Source: Rotaria sp. Silwood1 (taxonomy: Eukaryota > Rotifera > Eurotatoria > Philodinida > Philodinidae). From it: a stretch of DNA of 64,000 bases. The notes below the pieces were generated by a model. That model did no database searches. It was not told the DNA's origin and saw nothing but the letters and a program-made list of their open reading frames with translations. The position numbers and the translations under genes are program-made. This document shows, in pieces, positions 55,856 to 64,000 of this stretch. The DNA lies in assembly GCA_905250075.1 (NCBI GenBank), contig CAJNOP010000178.1, forward strand, positions 135,586 through 199,585, written 5' to 3'. Each line of letters opens with the position of its first letter. Position 1 is the first letter of the stretch.

Positions 55856-58800
55856 TTAGAGTCGCGCATATTTTACTACTTTACTGTCATGAAGAGCTAC
55901 ATATAAATTGAAATCTGAGTCAAATGCGACGTCCATTGGCTGGCTGAGCACGGGTGTAGTACCAGTTTCTCCAACCACAGGAATACCAACGCGTGAGTTA
56001 GCACAATACAACACTACTCTATCATTTCCACTATCAGCAACATACAAATTATAATATGAGTCTATAGTGATTCCGTGTGGTTGGCTTAGAGTATTCCTAG
56101 TAGAACTATTAACTTGACTAAGGGTTATGTTCGCAGCTGATACACCAGCTTCCCACAAATATACACGATTGTTTCTTTCATCACTCAAATAAAACTCATT
56201 TTTTGAGTTAGACGCAAATTGAATTCCAACAACCATATCACTATTCAGGTTACTAATGACAACGATTCCTGTTGTCGAATTCGGGGTCCACTTCATTACT
56301 CGTTTATTATTTGAATCAACAACGTAAAGATTTAAATTATCATCGAGAACCATATCAGTTGGTGTATTAAGCTGATTATTTCCTGTTCCTGAACTAGTGG
56401 TCCCAGCAACTACTGTAGCAACGAATGAAATGGGAGAAATTCGTAAAACGGTATCGTATACATGCCCAGTAACATACAAATATCCATATTTGTCCATAGC
56501 TAGATATTCAGGATCACCAATAGCGCTCGCACCAGTGGCCGCGCTGGCACCAGCTACTGTGCTCCCATTTGTTGCACTCGAAAGCCATTTCTGGATTCGG
56601 TTATTATGATGATCACATACATAAAGTGTTTTGTTTGCATCGATAACCAAACACTCAGAAGTATCGAATTGATTAGAAGCTGGACCTTTTATGCCTGTGC
56701 CTGCAACTACAACGCCTGTTTGATTCCAAAGATAATGAGAACCTAAAATGATATTTTAAATTCAAGACCTGAATTCGTTGTGGTGTGAAATAACTCACAT
56801 GCATCTTTTTCAGTAGTAGTCGTCGTGGCTAAAATGACAAGATGAACAAGTTTCTACAATATATGTGACTGAACTGTGAAAATTACATGTAGTAGTGCTT
56901 GCTGACGTTGAAGTGGATGTAGACATGGTCGTTGTTGTCATTGTTGTTTCAGTAGTAGTTGTTGTTGACGTTGAAGATGACGTAGTTGTTGTAGCTGTTG
57001 TAGCGGTAGTTGTAGTAGTCGTTGACGTCGAAGTCGACGTAGTTGTTGCTGTTGTAGTAGTAGTTGTTGTTGTCGTTGATGTAGTTGTGGTAATTGTTGA
57101 GGTAGTTGTCATAGTAGTAGTAGTTGATGTTGAAGTCGTCGTAGTTGTTGTTGTCGCTGTAAGATTCGTAGTAAATGTTATTATAAAAAAATTTTAGGGT
57201 AGTATTTTTTAAGATCTTATTCCTAAGTTACTTACAAGCACTCGTAGTGGAACTTGAAGAAGTTGTCATTGTTTTTGATTGTAAAGCTAAGGAGTAACAA
57301 AATTCTCAGTTAGTTCCTCTATGAGAGCGATGTTAATAGAAAGATACAAACGAAAACTTCTGTTTCGAGAAGATCATAATAGAACAAAATAATATTAATG
57401 AAATTTGAAGATTTCAATTTGAAATACTTTTCTCAAATATAAGCATTATACTTTTAGTCGGTTCAGCAATGACTATCGTGTTCTCGCTTGTATGGAAAGA
57501 TGCAAAATTATTATTTTCCACTGTCCATAGAATGGCTTTCTATTTTTTTCTCAGAGAAAAACTCTGGCAAGACATTTCTATGTAGAAAAACTTACGTGGA
57601 ACATTTGTATGAATTGCAGGTATATATGTGAGTTGGGAACCAGGTTTGGGTGTATGTGCGAGAGTTGGAGGTGAGTAGATTTGGACTCGATGGCAGCTTT
57701 TGAAGGCTCTTGCAAATATAGTAGTTATGTAAAAACTTATTCTATAGTTACTTCTAGAGGCAATCTTAGTTTCAAATCTTGTTGATGGAACTTATTTGCA
57801 TGCTACTCGGACCTGATCAGTTTTGGTAATATTCGTAGTGAAATTTATGTATATTCTGTATGATCGTTTTAAAGATTTAAGGCATTTTTTGCCTATTTAG
57901 ATTCAACAGTAAGTATTCTTCACAAGTTTCTAATGACATCTTCACGGTGATCATCCACGATAATAGCTATAAGTTACCGCTACTTTGACAGTAATAAATA
58001 TCAAAGTCAATGCGAACTCGAACTATACTGGGGGGAGGGGAGGAGGGCAAGCAAATTCGTGCAAAGTACGATTCAGAACTTTCACAAGGAAATATTCCCA
58101 TCCAGAAGTGTAGCTCATGCACACATTTGGCTTAAGTGTTACTGTGTGGGACTTTTAGTGAACTGCAAGAATTGACAAGTAACTGTTATAAAATGATCTT
58201 TAGATCTCTGTCTAGGTTTTTTTAGCATGTTCACTTAACACAAAAAATTGACGATGACGGTCCTCAAAGTACTCCACGAAGAGAACGATATGATAATGTA
58301 CAATAGGTTACTGATTATGTAATGAATTCATGCTAAAAAAAAGCATACACACTAACTACTTGTATGACTTTGACGAGCATATTGTTGATGTGATGGTGAA
58401 AAAGTGACCCTCAACTACATTCACTGTCGTAGTAATACCTGAAAGCTTTAGCATATTATATGATAGCTGATCTAGTTGGCCACCAGATTCGTAAAAAAAA
58501 CTAATTATCATTTTCATAAATAATGACACGTGCCTGCTCATTTCAAGTAACTTTCAATCATTAATAATTTATTATGTGTTAGATTTAAATTATTTGCATC
58601 TCGCAATAAAAAAGAAGATATAGATGAAATTAAGTATCAAAAACAAAAGATAATAACTTAACTTTTAGTCAAAGTTAATTGCAACATCCAAAAATAAGCG
58701 AATCTTAAATAAATTGACGTGCAAGTCACTGATGATCGATATGCTTAATTAACAGAGTAATTCGCTCGATCTCAGATGATATTTGTCTATCTCGATAAGT

Positions 58801-59330
58801 GTGTAAATAATATTATGAAGTATAATATGACTGATTAAACAAGAGATTAGTTTTGACCATGTTTTGCGACTGTGAAACATTGACGAAAAAAAAAAGTTTC
58901 TTTAGAAAACTGATCTCGCATGTTATTGAACCCTTTCTTCTTTTTTCAGAACATACTTTGAGATATTGTTGCTGACATATCCGATCCTGTTGTCAACCAA
59001 AGAGTGAGTATTATAGCCAGAGCTATACCACCGAGCAACATTCCGACGATACAACATTTGCAGCATAGTAGCCAAAGAAAAGATCTTTTCTTATTGTTAC
59101 TACTGGATTAGATAAAACAGAGAAATAGACGCACTGTCTAGATGATCTTGTTACACAAATAATATCGTAGTTTATTTTTACCTATCGTCATCATCGTCTT
59201 CTGTTTTGGCTCTATTTTTGACAGAGAAATCTTGTGCAAGCACACTTGATGTCGCATTTTCTGACCAGATGGACATTGGGTGAAAATTTGACGTCGGTGA
59301 TGGTGATAAACTTTTTAATTCGATCTTCAT
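55856..59330 (-). CDS. NHL-repeat membrane protein with N-terminal anchor and Thr-rich stalk (6 exons)
   Basis: Predicted type II membrane protein with an extracellular NHL beta-propeller. Exons on the minus strand are 59330-59182, 59102-58957, 57286-57236, 57156-56887, 56828-56799 and 56742-55856. All junctions are GT/AG and phase-consistent, giving 510 residues. Residues 1-65 are cytoplasmic, Ser-rich and then acidic-basic (TEDDDDD, NNKKR). A Cys-flanked membrane helix follows at about 66-85 (CIVGMLLGGIALAIILTLWL), then a stalk of nearly pure Thr/Ser (about 100-214) encoded by trinucleotide repeats, then at least five NHL units from residue 216, each with a YVAD/YVVD..N.RV motif (NNLYVADSGNDRVV type). 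The domain order is common in bdelloids. Intron 2 is 1.67 kb and may hide an extra exon. The ligand is unknown. Confidence 0.8.
56887..57156 (-). repeat. Thr-codon trinucleotide repeat in the NHL protein stalk
   Basis: This exon consists almost entirely of ACN and TCN codons (read as gtt/gta/gtc on the plus strand) and encodes the Thr/Ser stalk. The region is prone to length change; the antisense open frame of Val/Asp residues is an artefact of it. Confidence 0.8.
58030..58047 (+). other. Potential G-quadruplex tract in an intron
   Basis: The sequence ggggggaggggaggaggg lies on the plus strand, opposite the coding strand, within the large intron of the NHL gene. Four G-runs of three or more with single-base loops meet the usual quadruplex pattern if the first six G supply two runs. 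Confidence 0.5.
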
Positions 59331-62084
59331 CTTACTGGCTATAGTCGTGTGAATTTTACTTCTTTAATAAAAATAATTCAATGATGAGAACACGTTTGTA
59401 ACTTCGATTTGCACAATCTAACTACACGGTATCTTGTATTATGAAATAGAACGCAAAGTAATTTATTAATTCTTCTACAAAAGAAAAGAAGAATCTTGTT
59501 TGCTACATAAAATTGGCTACATGTTGTCTGATTGGTTTCCACCTTCTAATCATGAATTATTTTTCATCAGAGAACAAACAGAAATTTTTGAATATTGAAA
59601 ATATTAGGTGCCTTCTATTTATATTCAGTCTGTATGGAAAGAAAAAAAAATGTTCTGTTTTTTGTCTTGAAAGAAATTCAGCTCACCTCTATGAAGTATT
59701 ATACACAACGACACAATGAGAAGCTCTATATAGAAAATAGAATTTATTCAATCATATTGAATACATTAAGAGACGGGCTGCTTACTAAATTTACAGTGAA
59801 ACATTCGTGATTTTTTCCTCTTATATGGGATAGAAGGATATGAGTGTAAGGTTGATCTTTATGCATAACACGCTTTCATCTACGTATTATCAATAATTAA
59901 AACAATCACTCTAGTTTTTATCAATTGTTCCTATCACTTCATCGAATAATAACTATTATCAAACTCGTATGTTTAATCATGCACACTATTTCTATACTGT
60001 TCATTTTTTCTTATTTTGTAAGCGTTCATCTTGCAGAATGCACCGATAATTTACAAGTAAATACTGAACTTAAACTTTAAATAGAAGTTTTGCAATTCTT
60101 GGCCTGCCTCTACATTACAGACTTTAGGGATTGAAATTTCATGCATTGAACAACAACAACAGTGCTACAATACTCCTAGAATATTTTAAAACTTATGTTG
60201 AAATTTGAAATAATACATTATATAGTCTAATAATCAAACTAACGAAATTTATGAATATATCTATTTGTATGTAAAACTCTGGTAGTCTAATCAATATTAA
60301 AGGATATTTACAGCAATCCTACTTTTCTATTCGAATCGAGGCGAACGAAAATAATAAAGTTACATTACGAAGCTTACAATAAGAAAAAGACAAATGACAA
60401 GAGAATAGCAACAATACAAACAAAAACTAGTGCTTCTGTAAAAAAAAAAAGTTCTAATAAACATAAGAAATCTCCGCTTTCATGATCGATTATTGCGTAA
60501 ATAAATAGTGCCTAGCAGTAACTTTTCAGCTAACATCTGCTTGCATCAATACAATAAAGTAATAGACAATCTATAAGTTTGACATATCAGGTTAAAAGAC
60601 TGCCTAGAAAGTTTTCTCGCAAAATTTCATATTTATCCATTGTTTTTTTTCTTATCATCATCATCATCCTTATCTGCTCCTCTTCAATATCTCAATTCAA
60701 CATACAATGAATTATGATTGAAAAAAACCTTGCATCAATATTTCATCAGTATTACCAGTTGGTAAAATGCTGTTGAATCTGAAATTTTCTCTCAATTGAA
60801 TGTATAATTGGGATCTGACTGCACATGGCTATTATTCTAAAATAATCGTGAACAATTAAAAGCTAGTTATCGATGAGAGAATATATCTACTTGCTAATCA
60901 AATAAAGTAACTCTAACATGATACCTTAATTTATCTATTTGTTGAAAAAGCATATCGTATTTGATAACTATTTAGATTTATTATATATATTGTTATGCTG
61001 GAGTACATATTTTATTATTTTCTTCTAACTAAAATACTGCTTTTCATCGGTAGACAAGGACTCTATTATAGGTCTTCAAATAATAGAAAAAAATCTAATG
61101 GAAAAAAAAAACAGGCAAATAATCCTAGATTATATTTTAATAATATTTTTAGTTATTTATCAATATTGATCGAAATTGTATTAGATTTTATATATTTCTT
61201 TTTTTTTTATTCTTTTGTGCTGCTTCTTCTTATTTGAATATGCCGTTCCTATTGATTTCTCCTGAATTCGTTATTTCGAATAAAACAACAACAACAATCA
61301 CAATCATTAGCAACGGTATATGTAGATGTCATTAATAGAACATGAGAAGAAAAATTTCACTGAGATTCGATTTTTGAAGATCCTGTTATCAATTTATTAT
61401 CTTGTTATCTCTCTTACATAAAACCTTATTTTGGCTATATGTCAAAAATTTTTTAATAGTAACCTAAGTACCTGATATCGTTGCTATGTAGTTCATCATG
61501 GTCATTGAACAAATCGTTAAATGTTTTGAACAACTCCAATACAAATTCTAGTTTGACGTCATTTTTCCAATCACAATGTCGCCAGTTGATTTATTAATTT
61601 ACTTAAACTAGAGAAGAATACCATTCTTGAAATCAGCATAAAAAGTTGTTTTCAATAGAGTATATGTAGTAGTGTTTTGAATATTGATCTTAATGATTTT
61701 AAACAGAATCATTATACTATTTATCGCCCTCGAATATATTCTTTTCAAAAACAATCCTGATTCGGTGTTATATTGAGAATAAAAAGTTTGATCGGAATTG
61801 TTTGTTGAAGTCGACTCATTTGAAAAGCATGAAGATATTTTATCTTGAAAGCTACAGGTAAACTTTTGAAAATCAATTTTTTCTATACGACTAAAAATTG
61901 ATCGTTAAACTAAATATTGCCGAACTAAATTGCTCTTTGCATAATTTATCATCCTTCTCAAGGCATGCTGACAATATTTATCGATAAAATCATTCGTATT
62001 TTATGTTGCATTGTCGAAGAATTGCAGATAGTATAAATAAAAGAGCATAGAATGATGACTAAACTAATATTTTATTCATTTTAG
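59331..62084. other. Non-coding AT-rich stretch
   Basis: The promoter of the NHL gene should lie at its left end. No gene or structured repeat was recognised; frames at 59513-59810 and 60995-61237 are AT-rich without domains. Confidence 0.4.
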
Positions 62085-62591
62085 GATATGACAAAGCCGA
62101 GTTTCTTACCATTTCTTATGCAACATCCAAACTCAGTTCTGATTATAGAAGAGGCCGAAAATATAATTCGTGATCGAAACCAAGAAGATTTCATGACCAA
62201 TTAGGCTGTTTCCAATTTGTTGAGTTTATCAGATGGTTTACTTCGTGATGCTGTGCATCAATAAATCATTAGCACTTTTCATTGTGATGTCCAAAGTATC
62301 AATGCTGCTCTTTTACGCGATGGACGACTTGTCATCGAACATAAGTTTGATAAACTCAGTACAGAAAATGCTCGTCGTTGGTGTGTTGAATTGGCTACAC
62401 CTGGCAATGGTGACGACATTCACGAACCAATATCCTTAGCTGGAATTTATGGACAAAAAACTGCAGCATTAGAAACTTTATCAGCTGACCTAGACAATGG
62501 ACAAACAACAGCAAAAACTAAACGACAATCGAAAAAAATAAGAAATAACCATCAGATTCCTTTTTCGATTTTTATTCATAGTTTTCTTTAA
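62085..62591 (+). pseudogene. Broken AAA+ ATPase fragment
   Basis: From an acceptor-like ttttag at 62079-62084 the frame encodes the Walker B half of an AAA+ ATPase: FLPFLMQHPNSVLIIEEAEN (Walker B, LIIEEAE), then a TAG at 62202-62204. It continues AVSNLLSLSDGLLRDAVHQ, meets a TAA at 62262-62264, then IISTFHCDVQSINAALLRDG, RLVIEHKFDKLS and a tail to 62591. The order (Walker B, LSDGLL, sensor-1-like STF, ALLR.GRL with arginine finger, then KFDKLS) is typical of AAA ATPases, close in flavour to bacterial stand-alone ones. The Walker A part was not found upstream. Two in-frame stops make it a pseudogene; the downstream frame is still clean, so the damage is probably recent. Confidence 0.7.
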
Positions 62592-64000
62592 TCTAATGAA
62601 GTTAAAGAAAAGAGAATAAATAAAATCATAACAATCTCTTCCTGTTGATAATGAAATTTACACGAACGAAATATTTTATACAACATACGAGAACAGTGGT
62701 ACTAGAGTTATGCAAAAATCTCAAGTTTTGGAGTCTGCATTGCACTAGGCTCTTTTTTTGCTGACACAGAAGGTCCTGTAAATAATCAATCACCTTTTCA
62801 TAGAAAGATATTTGACTGTGTGCAGTTCAGTACGCTGATTCTGAAAATTAGGAATCTATCGGCTCTTAGGCTTTACTTGATTCTCGGTCATAATTACCAA
62901 GGCCCGTCTGAAAGAGGTATTTTTCATTAAATTCTATTTCTAATCAGTCTACCCAGCATCATCAGACAAAATATCGACAGCAATACATCTTCTAGACACT
63001 TCAACTTCAGATTAGCGATGTGAATATTCCTGTTCAGATCTATGCAGATTAGACTTTCACCCACATACCACCATGACCCTTACCTTCATCCTTAAGATCT
63101 TACGGTTCAATAATAGTTATGGGTTCTTTCTGTAAAAACGCACTTTCCTAATTCAAAAATAGAATAAACAAATTTATATCATATTAATCTTAAAATCAAA
63201 AATAATGCGTTTCACCAAACTTCTATCAATGCAAAGAAACTTTGAGCTTTTGAGCGACACCACTGAGTTCAAGAAAGCTCAACAAGGTGTTCGAAAAATT
63301 ATCTGCGTTTTCCAGTCTCGGTAGGAAATAGCAAGGTCTAGAAACACGTTTTTTCCAAGTAGTCTACAAGACAAAATTCGCTAATCCAGAATCAATGTAC
63401 AGACACGATCAAGATAAGTATCATTTATGACAACTCGTTGACGCTGAATCAATTGAGCTAAAAGTTTCGATTTTTACTTATATTGTTGAAGAGATAGATG
63501 AAAAATAAATTCCCATAGTGGCACTCCGAACCATGGTGATATTTAATCGGGTAGCGACTATTGATCAACGGTGTTGACAATGGAGCAAGCGACTTGCTTG
63601 TTATTGGCTGTCTTTTTCTACCTCCGTAGTTATAGTTTCTTCACCTTTCTTCTGTTCTCCGTTCCTTTTTACTATTTTTTCACTCTGTCGTAGCCTTAAC
63701 TTTTCTTTTGCTCATTTTTTTCTACTGTTATACATTTACGATTAACATCCACGTATGCATCATTGACGTATATGTTATATTCTGATTACATTAATCATAT
63801 ACACAAATTTAAAAGTTCGACCGATTCGTATATATTATTGACCCGAATCTTTGATATTTTTTTAGGTTCATTAGGATCTGTATTCACCAACACTAGAATC
63901 ATAACTCGCGAGATGTTTGGAGCAATATTTTGTTACTTTATTTTCATTTTCGAAGCATTTTAACAGAACAACATTTAACTCTTTTATATATTGCATCTAC
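62592..64000. other. Terminal non-coding stretch
   Basis: No gene could be supported to the window end. A weak C-rich arm resembling the hairpin family lies at about 63058-63092 (acccacataccaccatgacc). Confidence 0.4.

Noticed and set aside
56895..57197. Plus-strand Val/Asp-rich open frame
   Set aside because: It is the antisense of the Thr-codon stalk of the NHL gene; repeats keep all frames open.
57590..57720. Possible extra exon of the NHL gene (frame with THIYTCNSYKCS)
   Set aside because: Splice-like gtaag is present, but the phase does not fit the flanking exons, while the direct junction without it is in phase.
1..64000. tRNA, rRNA or CRISPR arrays
   Set aside because: No cloverleaf with a TTCGAATC-type arm, no rRNA-like stretch and no regularly spaced repeat-spacer array were found by reading; a tRNA scan would be needed to exclude single tRNAs.

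Overview
The window looks like nuclear DNA of a bdelloid rotifer (Adineta/Rotaria type). It is AT-rich (roughly 30% G+C by eye), with short consensus introns (about 50-70 bp, plus some longer ones) and widely spaced genes. The protein types fit bdelloids: an ADP-ribosyltransferase-TPR protein, an NHL-repeat protein on a Thr-rich stalk behind an N-terminal membrane anchor, F-box genes and F-box relics, and several genes of the kind bdelloids are known to have acquired horizontally. The assignment is inferred from content; no marker gene such as rRNA is present.

Layout. 1-8.3 kb: an intact four-exon SLC52-type riboflavin transporter (6100-7904) and, 6.1 kb upstream, a direct duplicate of only its last two exons, broken by a nonsense codon; a hAT-type MITE (4505-5001) lies between them. 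8.3-17 kb: mostly non-coding, with a secreted AA15-type polysaccharide monooxygenase carrying a C-terminal chitin-binding module (11837-13167). 17-22.6 kb: a secreted low-complexity protein (17163-17711), a TTAA-flanked piggyBac-like MITE (18665-19375), a small hypothetical gene, and an intronless, GC-rich APH/choline-kinase-like phosphotransferase (21561-22559) that stands out as foreign. 25-30 kb: a dead F-box gene and palindromic repeats. 30-35.3 kb: an ADP-ribosyltransferase-TPR protein (30370-33280), an oxidoreductase-like gene fragment caught between two hairpin repeats, and a single C2-domain protein. 39-47 kb: a pogo/Tigger transposon relic, a FEM1-like ankyrin pseudogene, an endonuclease/exonuclease/phosphatase-fold protein and an aldos-2-ulose-dehydratase-like propeller-cupin protein. 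50-59.3 kb: a TA-flanked MITE, an intact three-exon F-box gene, a foldback repeat and a six-exon NHL membrane protein. 62 kb: a broken AAA+ ATPase fragment.

The most unusual structural signal is a dispersed family of short hairpins, about 16 full or partial copies, with a G-rich GTGTGGGTGT-like left arm and a C-rich ACACCCACAC-like right arm around a GAAGA/TCTTC spacer. The arms resemble the bdelloid telomere repeat (TGTGGG, recalled from the literature). Copies lie between genes throughout the window, with the spacer in both orientations, as expected of a mobile or telomere-repair-derived repeat.

The genes do not form operons or an obvious pathway. A loose common theme is extracellular or environmental carbohydrate handling (the chitin-active monooxygenase and the AUDH-like protein) beside signalling and binding proteins (ART, NHL, C2, F-box).
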